A DNA stretch of 64,000 nucleotides from UBA1941 sp046329575 (lineage in GTDB: Bacteria > Bacteroidota > Bacteroidia > Chitinophagales > LD1), in the NCBI GenBank assembly GCA_046329575.1, contig JAXLUJ010000002.1, forward strand, positions 186,001-250,000, read 5' to 3'. The position numbers and the translations under genes are program-made. Below, piece after piece: positions 1-8,432 of the stretch. Numbering within the stretch: position 1 is the stretch's first letter; each line of letters starts with the position of its first letter. The notes beneath the pieces are model-generated. The model was not told where the DNA came from and ran no database searches. It was given only the letters and a program-made list of their open reading frames with translations.

Positions 1-539
1 TGACTGTAATATACATCGGCCAGATCGTACATGCCATTGAGATAATTCACCTGAGTATGCGGATGAATCAGATTGGTGAGACTGGTAATGAAGTTGCTAC
101 CGGGAACAATCGATCCGTAATAATTGCCCATTGAACTGCCCGCAGCCGTAACAGTACCGGTTAATGGTGCGGTTTGTTTATAATCAATAGAACTGCCGCT
201 GCCGCTGTAGGCAAAAACTGAAAAGTGATAGGTATGATTCAATAAAACTTCACGAATCCAGATACTATCCGCAGTACCTACATAAGCTACTTTAGCATTT
301 CCGATCCAAGTGCCTTTTTGGTAAACGGTGCCATCGGCAGGGGTGGAAGAAATATTTTGTTCGCTTTTCAACACCAGAAACCCATTTGCCACTACCGGGT
401 TGAACTTAATTGCAAATCCCCACGCCTTTACTGCGCTTGACGAAAAATTGGTTGGGTTGGAAGCCGGTTCTGCTGCCGAAACGGTTAGGGCCGTTGTTAA
501 GGTTAGGGTGGAAACGAGTGACCGTAAAATTCCACGCAT
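1..539 (-). CDS. Secreted protein with Fn3-like region and start of an endonuclease I-like domain (3' part outside window)
   Basis: An open frame starts at ATG 539 and runs off the left edge; an in-frame stop near 582 means no upstream start is available. Residues 1-22 form a signal peptide ending near AAEP. A beta-rich segment of about 100 residues follows, with motifs GFLVLKSE and TYHFSVFAYSGSG typical of fibronectin III-like modules. The last visible part (GNYYGS, LTNLIHPHTQVNY) resembles the start of Bacteroidota endonuclease I family proteins, which often carry such a module before the nuclease and a T9SS tail after it. The catalytic part lies outside, so the nuclease call is an inference from the N-terminus. 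Confidence 0.55.
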   Translation of the reverse strand, partial: MRGILRSLVSTLTLTTALTVSAAEPASNPTNFSSSAVKAWGFAIKFNPVVANGFLVLKSEQNISSTPADGTVYQKGTWIGNAKVAYVGTADSIWIREVLLNHTYHFSVFAYSGSGSSIDYKQTAPLTGTVTAAGSSMGNYYGSIVPGSNFITSLTNLIHPHTQVNYLNGMYDLADVYYS

Positions 540-644
540 AAAAAATCCGCCGGTTAAAAGACGGTTGACGAAGATAGACTTTCACCGGTAATTTTCTCAT
601 AGCAGCGTTTAACGGAATAGTATAGTGCAGCTTCGTATAAAAAT

Positions 645-652
645 TAATTTTG
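645..652 (+). promoter_or_regulatory. -7 box of hutU
   Basis: TAATTTTG is a perfect match to the Bacteroidota -7 consensus TAnnTTTG and ends 4 nt before the hutU ATG at 657. Such spacing implies a leaderless transcript. No clear -33 TTG was found. Confidence 0.5.
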
Positions 653-656
653 CCGC

Positions 657-2306
657 ATGGTAACATCAGCAAGAACACTTCGCGCTGCCCGTGGAAATCA
701 ACTGTCATGTAAAGGTTGGGTTCAGGAGGCGGCTCTTCGTATGCTTTACAATAATTTGGATCCTGAAGTAGCCGAACGGCCTGAAGATTTGATTGTATAT
801 GGAGGTTTAGGAAAAGCTGCCCGCAACTGGGAGGCGCTTGAAAAAATTGTATCGTCGCTACAAAAATTGGAAGAAGACCAAACGCTTTTAGTGCAAAGCG
901 GAAAACCGGTAGGTATATTGCGCTCACATAAAGATGCTCCTCGTGTGATTATTGCGAACAGCAATTTAGTAGGCAAATGGGCGAACTGGGAGCACTTTCG
1001 CGAACTGGAGCGAAAAGGGCTGATGATGTATGGTCAAATGACTGCCGGTAGTTGGATCTATATTGGATCACAGGGAATTGTTCAGGGAACCTACGAAACT
1101 TATTTGTCGTTAGCGCAACAGCATTTCAATGGCACTTTGAAGGGCACACTAAATGTAACAGCAGGTTTGGGCGGCATGGGCGGCGCACAGCCTTTGGCTA
1201 TTACCATGAACGAAGGTGTGGCATTGGTGGCCGAAATGGAAGAATGGCGGATCAAAAAGCGTATTGAAACCAGATATCTGGATGAAATGTTCACTAATAT
1301 TGATGAAGCGATTGATCGCTCGTTGGCTGCTAAGGCCGCAAAGGAGGCCGTTTCAATTGGCGTGAAGGCTAATGTTGTAGATCTGCTTCGGCGTTTAATT
1401 GAACGAAACATTGTGCCCGATACGCTTACTGACCAAACCTCGGCTCATGACGAGCTGATCGGATATTTTCCTGATGGCCTGAGTGTAGAACAAGCAAATG
1501 CCCTTCGCGAATCCAATCCTGAAGAATATGTGAAACGTTCGCTTGACACTATGGCCATTCATGTGGAATATATGATTGAATTGCAAAGCCGCGGCGCTAT
1601 TACGTTTGATTACGGCAATAACTTACGCGGGCAGGCTAAGGATAAGCGCGGAGTTAAAAATGCCTTTGCTTTTCCGGGATTTGTTCCGGCGTATATTCGT
1701 CCGCTGTTTTGCGAAGGCAAAGGTCCATTTCGCTTTGTGGCGTTGAGTGGCGATGAGCAGGATATTTTCGCCTGCGATGAAAAATTGAAAGAGTTATTTC
1801 CTGAAAATAAGGGCTTACATCGGTGGTTGAAAATGGCCAAAGAAAAAATTGCATTTCAGGGACTTCCTGCCCGGATTTGCTGGTTGGGCATGGGAGAGCG
1901 GGAAATTGCCGGCCTGGCGTTCAATCAAATGGTTAAAGATGGCATTTTGAAAGCGCCTATAGTAATTGGCCGCGATCATCTGGATACCGGAAGCGTAGCT
2001 TCTCCAAACCGTGAAACCGAAGCCATGATGGATGGTAGCGATGCGGTGGCCGACTGGCCGATCCTGAACGCGTTGATCAATACGGCCGGTGGCGCCAGTT
2101 GGGTGAGCTTTCACCATGGCGGTGGTGTTGGAATGGGATATTCGCTTCACGCAGGAATGGTGATAGTAGCAGATGGAACAGAAGACGCGCACCGTCGCCT
2201 CAGCCGGGTGCTGCACAACGACCCCGCCATGGGAGTTATACGGCATGCCGATGCAGGTTATGAAATTGCCAAAGCTACATCCAGTAAATTTGGGTTAGAT
2301 ATTTGA
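657..2306 (+). CDS. hutU: Urocanate hydratase (urocanase)
   Basis: Cytoplasmic NAD-dependent enzyme of histidine breakdown, converting urocanate to imidazolone propionate. The 549 residues match the usual family length (about 550). The NAD-binding glycine run GLGGMGGAQ lies at residues 170-178, the urocanase signature FQGLPARICW near residue 400, and SFHHGGGVGMGYS near the C-terminus. The ATG at 657 sits 4 nt after a perfect -7 box. The stop is 1 nt before ccmB, so the two are probably co-transcribed although functionally unrelated; no hutH, hutI or hutG is present in the window. Confidence 0.95.
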   Translation: MVTSARTLRAARGNQLSCKGWVQEAALRMLYNNLDPEVAERPEDLIVYGGLGKAARNWEALEKIVSSLQKLEEDQTLLVQSGKPVGILRSHKDAPRVIIANSNLVGKWANWEHFRELERKGLMMYGQMTAGSWIYIGSQGIVQGTYETYLSLAQQHFNGTLKGTLNVTAGLGGMGGAQPLAITMNEGVALVAEMEEWRIKKRIETRYLDEMFTNIDEAIDRSLAAKAAKEAVSIGVKANVVDLLRRLIERNIVPDTLTDQTSAHDELIGYFPDGLSVEQANALRESNPEEYVKRSLDTMAIHVEYMIELQSRGAITFDYGNNLRGQAKDKRGVKNAFAFPGFVPAYIRPLFCEGKGPFRFVALSGDEQDIFACDEKLKELFPENKGLHRWLKMAKEKIAFQGLPARICWLGMGEREIAGLAFNQMVKDGILKAPIVIGRDHLDTGSVASPNRETEAMMDGSDAVADWPILNALINTAGGASWVSFHHGGGVGMGYSLHAGMVIVADGTEDAHRRLSRVLHNDPAMGVIRHADAGYEIAKATSSKFGLDI

Positions 2307-2307
2307 A

Positions 2308-2982
2308 ATGTATAAAGCAGTTCGCGCGTTACTCATTAAGGATGTGCTTATCGAATGGCGCAACCGCTATGTGCTTGGGGGAATGGTGTTATACGTATTC
2401 TCAAGCGTGCTGCTCATTTACTTTTCGCTGCAATACAATAACTCTCTGCGTTCGCTTTCCCCCGTAGTATGGAGCATGCTGTTCTGGCTTATTGTGCTCT
2501 TCAGTAGTTTGAATGCTATAGCCAATAGTTTTTTCCGCGAACCTGAGGGACGTTCGTACTATTATTATTATCTAACTACACCGCAGGCTATTATTCTGGC
2601 ACGGATGTGCTATAATTTTTTGTTTACCCTGCTGCTCAGTTCATTGGCCTTTTTAGTTTTTACGGTGATGATTGGTAGTCCGGTCACGCATTCCGGCTTA
2701 TTTTTTATAACGGTTTTACTTGGAGGAACCAGTTATTCTTTTCTTTTCACACTAATGTCGGCAATTGCGTCCAGAGCCGGCGGCAATGCCACGCTCATAG
2801 CAGTTTTAGGATTTCCTATCATTATTCCGTTACTGATATTTATCACCAAATTAAGTGCTGCATCCATAGCGGAAGGCGCTATCACGCCTGCATCGCTTCA
2901 GCATATTGGGTTGCTTTCTGCCCTTGATGTGATGCAATTGATTTTAGCCTATATACTGTTTCCCTATATTTGGCGCGACTAA
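2308..2982 (+). CDS. ccmB: Haem exporter permease CcmB
   Basis: Membrane subunit of the CcmAB ABC complex of cytochrome c maturation system I, acting in the inner membrane with CcmC to deliver haem to CcmE. It has 224 residues, the normal size, with about six hydrophobic segments and the family N-terminus LIKDVLIEWRNRY. It starts 1 nt after hutU and is followed 15 nt later by ccmC. The ATPase CcmA and chaperone CcmE are not in the window and must be encoded elsewhere. Confidence 0.9.
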   Translation: MYKAVRALLIKDVLIEWRNRYVLGGMVLYVFSSVLLIYFSLQYNNSLRSLSPVVWSMLFWLIVLFSSLNAIANSFFREPEGRSYYYYYLTTPQAIILARMCYNFLFTLLLSSLAFLVFTVMIGSPVTHSGLFFITVLLGGTSYSFLFTLMSAIASRAGGNATLIAVLGFPIIIPLLIFITKLSAASIAEGAITPASLQHIGLLSALDVMQLILAYILFPYIWRD

Positions 2983-2997
2983 TAAAACCGTGCATTC

Positions 2998-4056
2998 ATG
3001 TTGGCATTACTAAAAAAATCGTGGTGGAAATATATCGGAGTGGTGCTTCTAATGTATGTGCTGATAGGTGGGATGTTGGTGCCGCTGGGTCCGGGTATCA
3101 CTAAAGTGAATCCCGATCATCTTCCCGCTGATATTCCGTTGAAAATTGAGCTTACAGGTTATAACACCCATTTTCTTTCCGGCGGTAATCTTCAGGTGTT
3201 TTTTAAAGAAGGGGCGAACTACTTCAAACCGGATGATGTAAGTGTTCTATCCGAAACCACTTTAATGGTTCCATTCACGATGAACAGTACGCAATTTCAT
3301 TACGCTTCGGTTCCTGCCCTTGATGTGATTGTGAACGATGATTTAGATGGCAATGTTACGCTTCGGGAAGGTTTGGTGCTTTCCAAAGAAACTATTGATA
3401 CCGCCCGAAATGGCGCTGAAGCCAAAGCCATAACTCCTGAAGTAAAGCATAATAAGTTTCAAAGCTTTGCTTTTCCCTATCGCGAAATCCTGTATCAAAG
3501 CATTCGCAATACATTCTATCACGTGCCCATGTGGTTTGGAATGCTCTTAATACTTTTAATCTCAGTGGCTTTCAGCATACGATTTTTAATGAATGAAAAT
3601 CCGATAGACGACATCATTGCTTCGGAAGCAGTGAATGTGGGATTGCTGTATGGCGTTCTTGGCCTGTTAACCGGAATGATGTGGGCTACTTTCACCTGGG
3701 GCGAACCATGGCCAAACGATCCTAAGCTCAATGGCGCCGCCATGGGCGTAATGATTTACTTTGCGTATGTGATCTTGCGCGGCAGTATGGATGATGCCGT
3801 AAAACGCGCCCGTATCAGCGCTGTGTACAATATTTTTGCAGTCGTATTCTTTGTGGCCTTTATTTTTATTGTGCCACGCCTTACCGATTCGCTCCATCCC
3901 GGAAATGGCGGAAATCCTGCTTTCTCGAAATATGATTTGGATAGCAGGCTGCGTCTGTTTTTTTATCCGGCAGTTATCGGCTGGGGTATTCTATCCTTTT
4001 GGATCTTGAGTATTCGCGTGCGTATCAAAATGCTGGAACGCAAGATTATCGCTTAG
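2998..4056 (+). CDS. ccmC: CcmC-like haem handling protein with extra periplasmic-type insert
   Basis: CcmC/CcsA family membrane protein that handles haem for CcmE in cytochrome c maturation. Family marks: YHVPMWF at residues 174-180 with the first haem-ligand His, a WWD-like segment WGEPWPNDPK near residue 230, and DSLHPGNGGNPAF carrying the second His. At 352 residues it is over 100 longer than a typical CcmC. The surplus lies between the first membrane helix (about 12-30) and the conserved core and is a hydrophilic, beta-rich stretch at about 31-160. It forms an operon with ccmB. Confidence 0.85.
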   Translation: MLALLKKSWWKYIGVVLLMYVLIGGMLVPLGPGITKVNPDHLPADIPLKIELTGYNTHFLSGGNLQVFFKEGANYFKPDDVSVLSETTLMVPFTMNSTQFHYASVPALDVIVNDDLDGNVTLREGLVLSKETIDTARNGAEAKAITPEVKHNKFQSFAFPYREILYQSIRNTFYHVPMWFGMLLILLISVAFSIRFLMNENPIDDIIASEAVNVGLLYGVLGLLTGMMWATFTWGEPWPNDPKLNGAAMGVMIYFAYVILRGSMDDAVKRARISAVYNIFAVVFFVAFIFIVPRLTDSLHPGNGGNPAFSKYDLDSRLRLFFYPAVIGWGILSFWILSIRVRIKMLERKIIA

Positions 4057-4103
4057 TGCAAATCAGGTGAATATCTAAGCCTGCCGCGCACTTTCCAATT
4101 CGC

Positions 4104-4111
4104 TACATTTG
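4104..4111 (+). promoter_or_regulatory. -7 box of thyA
   Basis: TACATTTG matches TAnnTTTG exactly and ends 4 nt before the thyA ATG at 4116, predicting a leaderless thyA-rsmB transcript. No convincing -33 element is visible. Confidence 0.5.
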
Positions 4112-4115
4112 TAAC

Positions 4116-5015
4116 ATGCAGCAGTACCACGCACTTCTCCAGCATATTCTCGATCATGGAACTTATAAGGAAGACCGCACCGGAACGGGAACCTATAGCG
4201 TTTTCGGCTATCAGATGCGATTCGATCTCAACCAGGGTTTTCCATTAGTGACTACCAAAAAGCTGCACACTAAAGCGATTATACATGAATTGCTTTGGTT
4301 CCTTATGGGGGAATCCAATATTCGTTATTTGTGCCAGAACGGTGTTCGGATATGGGATGACTGGCCTTATGCCGCTTACAAAAAAAGCGCGGAGTTTAAT
4401 GGCGAAACCATGAAGGAATTTGCCGTAAGGGTAGCCGAAGATGAAGCCTTTGCGAAACAGTGGGGCAACCTGGGCCCGGTTTATGGTGTGCAATGGCGCA
4501 ACTGGAAAGGTGAGGCCGGCACTTCTTATGATCAGATCGCCGACCTCATTTCACAGATAAAGAATAATCCCGATTCCCGAAGGCTTCTTGTAAGTGCGTG
4601 GAACGTACCTTACATCAGTGCGATGGCATTACCTCCTTGCCACACCATGTTTCAATTCTATACGGCAGTTGACGCCGCAACCGGAAGAAGAAAACTAAGT
4701 TGCCAGCTTTATCAACGCTCTGCGGATGTGTTTTTGGGTGTGCCTTTTAACATTGCTTCTTACGCACTGCTAACGCAAATGATAGCTCAGGTTTGTGATA
4801 TGGATTGTGGCGATTTTGTGCATACCTTGGGCGATGCGCACCTGTACAGCAACCACATCGAGCAAGCCAAGTTGCAATTAAGCCGAACACCCAGGCCTCT
4901 TCCGAAAATGGAGTTGAACACTGAGGTGAAAAGTATTTTTGATTTCAAGTACCATGATTTCACTTTAACGGCTTACGATCCTTATCCTTCCATAGCTGCT
5001 GAAGTTGCCGTTTAA
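4116..5015 (+). CDS. thyA: Thymidylate synthase
   Basis: Makes dTMP from dUMP using methylene-tetrahydrofolate. The nucleophile Cys175 lies in LPPCHTMFQFY; the phosphate-binding SRRLLVSAWN and QRSADVFLGVPFN motifs are present. At 299 residues it is longer than the 264-residue E. coli type; the extra residues (about 90-117) resemble the insertion in the longer Lactobacillus-type enzymes. The stop lies 4 nt before the ATG of the next gene, so rsmB is very likely translated from the same mRNA. No dihydrofolate reductase gene is adjacent. Confidence 0.96.
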   Translation: MQQYHALLQHILDHGTYKEDRTGTGTYSVFGYQMRFDLNQGFPLVTTKKLHTKAIIHELLWFLMGESNIRYLCQNGVRIWDDWPYAAYKKSAEFNGETMKEFAVRVAEDEAFAKQWGNLGPVYGVQWRNWKGEAGTSYDQIADLISQIKNNPDSRRLLVSAWNVPYISAMALPPCHTMFQFYTAVDAATGRRKLSCQLYQRSADVFLGVPFNIASYALLTQMIAQVCDMDCGDFVHTLGDAHLYSNHIEQAKLQLSRTPRPLPKMELNTEVKSIFDFKYHDFTLTAYDPYPSIAAEVAV

Positions 5016-5019
5016 TGAT

Positions 5020-6228
5020 ATGGCGGTGAAATTGTACAGAAACCTCTGCGCCGGAGTGGCAGAAGCCTTGCTTGAAATTTTTCATTACCATCGTCATGCC
5101 CCTCAAGTGGTAGAGATATTCCTAAACCAGAATAAAAAATGGGGCGCCCGCGATCGCAATTTTGTAGCCGGATCGGTTTATGAATGTGTGCGATTCTATC
5201 GCCGGTATTGCTTTATGGCCGGTATTGAAAAAATCGAACAACTTCAGGATGCCTGGCTCCTTATTGCCGCTCATCTTTTCCATCAGCAAATTCCTCTTCC
5301 TGAATGGGAGGAATTTCATTCTGTTTCCATTCAGGAAATGACCGGGCGATTACAGGAGGCTCAAAACAACACCGCCATTTTGGAATCTGTTCCCGACTGG
5401 CTTTATCAATTGGGTGAATCGGAGCTGGGGAACTCCTGGAACCGGCAACTGCATGCCCTGAACGAACCGGCAAAATTATGCCTTCGCATTAATACCTTAA
5501 GAAGCAACCGCCGCGAAGTGGAGACATTTCTTCTAGCTCAGGAAGTTCCATTTTCATCTTCGCCTCTGGCACCCGATAGTTTGGTTGTAGAAACCCGAAA
5601 AAATATACGGTCCTGGGAAATCTATCAGAACGGGTCGATCGAAATTCAGGATGTAGGTTCTCAACTAATTGTGCCGCTGCTTCATGCTGAAAAAGACCAA
5701 GTGATTATTGATGCCTGCGCCGGAGCAGGTGGAAAGAGTTTGCAGTTGGCTGCCGCTATACAAAATGAAGGTCGCATTCTGGCATTTGATATTCATTCCA
5801 ACAAGCTCGATGAACTTGACAGGCGCGCCCGGCGCGCCGGGGCTTCGTGTATCACCGCGCATCTTTCTAAACCGGAACTTATTGAGAAATGGAAAGGACA
5901 AGCCCACCGCCTGCTGATAGATGCGCCATGTAGTGGTTTAGGCACTATTAAACGCCATCCTGATCTGAAATGGAAATTGACGCCTGATTTCATTCAAACT
6001 ATAAAAAGCACACAGCGTCAAGTGCTCGAAATGTATGCGCCGCTGCTTCGAAACAAAGGAATTCTGGTTTACGCCACTTGCAGTATTCTTCCATCAGAAA
6101 ATGAACAACAGGTGGCATGGTTTCTTGAACAACATCCTGATTTTAGCAAGATCGACGAACTCATTCTTCGTCCTGATGAAACCGGATTCGATGGCTTTTA
6201 TGCCTGCGCCCTGCAACTTAACCAATAG
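5020..6228 (+). CDS. rsmB: RsmB/NOP-family rRNA cytosine-C5 methyltransferase
   Basis: SAM-dependent m5C RNA methyltransferase, most likely for 16S rRNA. Both family cysteines are present: Cys304 in DAPCSGLGTIKRHPDLKW (motif IV) and Cys354 in YATCSIL (motif VI); DACAGAGGKSLQLA is the SAM-binding motif. The first 120 residues are a short, divergent helical domain in the place of the NusB-like domain of E. coli RsmB, so the exact target base is uncertain. I chose ATG 5020 (MAVKLYRNL), 4 nt after thyA, over an upstream TTG at 5005 inside thyA. The 3' end overlaps the convergent phosphodiesterase by 11 bp. Confidence 0.88.
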   Translation: MAVKLYRNLCAGVAEALLEIFHYHRHAPQVVEIFLNQNKKWGARDRNFVAGSVYECVRFYRRYCFMAGIEKIEQLQDAWLLIAAHLFHQQIPLPEWEEFHSVSIQEMTGRLQEAQNNTAILESVPDWLYQLGESELGNSWNRQLHALNEPAKLCLRINTLRSNRREVETFLLAQEVPFSSSPLAPDSLVVETRKNIRSWEIYQNGSIEIQDVGSQLIVPLLHAEKDQVIIDACAGAGGKSLQLAAAIQNEGRILAFDIHSNKLDELDRRARRAGASCITAHLSKPELIEKWKGQAHRLLIDAPCSGLGTIKRHPDLKWKLTPDFIQTIKSTQRQVLEMYAPLLRNKGILVYATCSILPSENEQQVAWFLEQHPDFSKIDELILRPDETGFDGFYACALQLNQ

Positions 6229-6727
6229 CGCCGCGCTTCCCCATTTCAATTGCCTCCATCTTTGTGATTTTTCCGTCATCGAGCGTAAATCGCAATGCGG
6301 TTTTTATAGGGTGAAACCCATGAATACCGGCAGCTCCGGGATTTAACACCATCATATTCTCACAAAAAGGGTCGCGCATTACCCTCAGAATATGCGAATG
6401 GCCGCAAACAAAAATATCGGGTTTCACCTCGCCGATTAACCTTTTTGCCCTTGGTGAATAGTGCCCGGGATAACCGCCAATATGAGTAATCAAAACCTTC
6501 AGGCCTTCCAATTCAAAAATCAGATCTTCCGGGAATTCCGATCGGATAATCCTATCATCAATGTTACCGAAAACGGCCCGCAAGGGTTTAAACGATTTCA
6601 AACTGTCGGTAATCGCTAGTGAACCAATATCACCGGCGTGCCAGATCTCATCTACTTCTGTAAAATGCTCGAAAATCTTAGGCTCCAGAAAGCCGTGCGT
6701 ATCGGAAAGAAGACCAACCTTCTTCAT
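6218..6727 (-). CDS. YfcE/MJ0936-family metallophosphoesterase
   Basis: Small calcineurin-like phosphodiesterase of 169 residues, the normal family size. The metal-binding motifs occur in order: SDTHG (residues 8-12), GDIG, GNID, THIGG and GHSH. Relatives hydrolyse phosphodiesters in vitro, but the physiological substrate is generally unknown. The start is ATG 6727. Its last 11 bp overlap the end of the convergent rsmB, leaving no intergenic terminator. Confidence 0.9.
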   Translation of the reverse strand: MKKVGLLSDTHGFLEPKIFEHFTEVDEIWHAGDIGSLAITDSLKSFKPLRAVFGNIDDRIIRSEFPEDLIFELEGLKVLITHIGGYPGHYSPRAKRLIGEVKPDIFVCGHSHILRVMRDPFCENMMVLNPGAAGIHGFHPIKTALRFTLDDGKITKMEAIEMGKRGAIG

Positions 6728-6761
6728 TTTTTCTAAATTGTTATTTTCACCATCTCAAAAT

Positions 6762-6983
6762 ATGGCCATGCGCAAATTTACGTTTCTGATTTTATCTGTT
6801 GCCCTTATCGCTACCTCTTCCTGCAAAAAGGCCTGTGTGGTTTGTAAGGCGGTGAACGATAAGCAGGTTTTGGTAAATCAATCCAATACCGTTTGCGAAG
6901 CTAATCCGAACCGGAAAAATTTTGAAGACCGCTATAAAGAGCAGTTCAAAAGTCTAACGGTTACCTGCACGGAGTCAGAGTAA
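6762..6983 (+). CDS. Small Cys-containing lipoprotein, unknown function
   Basis: A 73-residue protein with a lipoprotein signal (basic MRKFTF, hydrophobic LILSVALIA, lipobox TSSC). Mature cysteines occur as CKKACVVC and later VTCTESE. I do not recognise a family. The start is ATG 6762 (MAMRKF) or ATG 6768; longer frames extend into the divergent phosphodiesterase gene and are not credible. Its end overlaps the convergent transporter by 9 bp. Confidence 0.65.
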   Translation: MAMRKFTFLILSVALIATSSCKKACVVCKAVNDKQVLVNQSNTVCEANPNRKNFEDRYKEQFKSLTVTCTESE

Positions 6984-8219
6984 TTGACCACGGTTTTCCG
7001 CTACCTGTTTCTCATAATCGGTGATCAGCCAATAATACCAGGCTACACCTATAATGTATAGCACTACAGTAATGAAAATGATATTGCTGTAAGCAATGTC
7101 GCTTTCACGCAAAATGGCGAAGATCTTAGCGCTTGCAAACCAACTGCCGCTCCATATTGCTGCTGTTATGGCCGAAATCATCTCCCTGTTGTTCTCACCT
7201 ACATAGTTCATGGTCAACTCCGAAGTCATTGGTGCGGCTATACTCATCAAGGGTTGCCGAACAATAAAAAAGAACGCCGCCAACCAACCGGCCCAACGCC
7301 AGTCTTTATACCATTCCGTAGTGCCCAATGCGAATAATACGCCAATCGCCATCACCTGGAAAACAGTAATCGACCATTTGTAGCCATAACGGTTCTTGAT
7401 TTCCGGAATCAATATGCTGCCAAAAGCTACTAACATAAAGGCCACCGTATTCATTAATGAAAAGCCCTGTGAGCCTATGTTGTGAACGTTTTTGAAGAAC
7501 AGGTTGATGAATGGAATCGTAAATCCTGCACCAAATGCGATAAGGAAAGTAGGCACCAGCGCCTTGAAAATGATCGGCCAATCGTAATCTTCATGAAAGT
7601 TGCGCAACGGAATGCGCGACCCCAAATTCTCATGGTGCGGCAATTTCATTACAAAATAAATTCCCATCGCTCCAATTACCGAATACAGAACCAGCAAGTG
7701 CTCCACGTTGAAGAACGGATGCAGTTTGGGCAATACATAATTGAACAATCCGCAAATGATGATGGTGAAATTTCCGGCGGCAAAAAACAAGGCGATCGAT
7801 GCCGTTTCAGATTGCTTTTTGCCGTTCAGTAAAATGTAAGGCATCACCAAAATTTGCAACAACGAAAACGCTACACCCCAAACGGCCATCAGCAAACGTA
7901 TCAGTTCGGTATTTTTTAAATGCACAGCTAGTATCAGTAGCAAAGCCACCACCGGCGCACTCACCGAACCGGCCAGCATAATAGGTTTTAGCCTTTTGCC
8001 TTTTACAAAAATGGCCAAAGGCATTGAGCACAGCAGCACAGTTAAATAGCGGTTGCCGGCCATCGAAGTAATTTCAAAATCGCGGAAACCGGCATCCAGC
8101 ATCAAAAAGTTCAACAATAGCGTAAATGCCGCATTAATGATTTGCAGAAATACATCTGCCAGCACCAAATTGATGACCGCCTCACTGATTTGACGATATG
8201 GATGCAGAATTTTTCGCAC
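6975..8219 (-). CDS. Major facilitator superfamily-type transporter
   Basis: A 414-residue inner-membrane protein with about 12 hydrophobic segments and a central hydrophilic loop near residues 200-220, the usual MFS plan. I cannot infer the substrate. The best start is GTG 8219: a perfect -7 box TATTTTTG lies 4 nt upstream on this strand (8224-8231), and MRKILHPY is a plausible cytoplasmic N-terminus. The 3' end overlaps the convergent small lipoprotein by 9 bp. Confidence 0.8.
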   Translation of the reverse strand: MRKILHPYRQISEAVINLVLADVFLQIINAAFTLLLNFLMLDAGFRDFEITSMAGNRYLTVLLCSMPLAIFVKGKRLKPIMLAGSVSAPVVALLLILAVHLKNTELIRLLMAVWGVAFSLLQILVMPYILLNGKKQSETASIALFFAAGNFTIIICGLFNYVLPKLHPFFNVEHLLVLYSVIGAMGIYFVMKLPHHENLGSRIPLRNFHEDYDWPIIFKALVPTFLIAFGAGFTIPFINLFFKNVHNIGSQGFSLMNTVAFMLVAFGSILIPEIKNRYGYKWSITVFQVMAIGVLFALGTTEWYKDWRWAGWLAAFFFIVRQPLMSIAAPMTSELTMNYVGENNREMISAITAAIWSGSWFASAKIFAILRESDIAYSNIIFITVVLYIIGVAWYYWLITDYEKQVAENRGQLL

Positions 8220-8223
8220 CGGT

Positions 8224-8231
8224 CAAAAATA
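8224..8231 (-). promoter_or_regulatory. -7 box of the MFS gene
   Basis: On the minus strand TATTTTTG matches TAnnTTTG exactly, ends 4 nt before GTG 8219 and supports leaderless initiation at a GTG codon. Confidence 0.5.
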
Positions 8232-8321
8232 GTATTTCACCCCAACCCGCATGCTCGCGAAGTTTCAGCACCTCACTCTCATCTCTCATCTTTCAACTCT
8301 CATCTAATTATGGCGGCTTAC

Positions 8322-8408
8322 GGGCTTTGCGTGGCTCCGCTATCGCTGCGGTGCTTCGTTACACTACGCACTGCCGCCGAAGGCGGCACCACTCCAATCC
8401 CTGCCGCA
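8322..8408 (+). repeat. GC-rich dispersed intergenic repeat, copy A
   Basis: An 87-nt core aligns without gaps to 21310-21396 with about 11 mismatches. It holds a short hairpin TGCCGCC-gaa-GGCGGCA and, at its 3' end in this copy, a second hairpin CTGCC-gca-GGCAG. It fills most of the gap between the MFS start and the miaA stop, and is clearly richer in G+C than its flanks. Both copies lie just downstream of a gene's stop codon. No transposase is associated. Confidence 0.8.
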
Positions 8409-8432
8409 GGCAGCCGGCCGTTTTTTCCCAAA

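Noticed and set aside
406..927. 173-residue minus-strand frame with a hydrophobic N-terminus
   Set aside because: It lies mostly antisense to hutU and conflicts with the secreted nuclease-like frame starting at 539.
5005..5019. Upstream TTG start for rsmB
   Set aside because: It lies inside thyA and adds only five residues; ATG 5020 fits the 4-nt spacing after the thyA stop.
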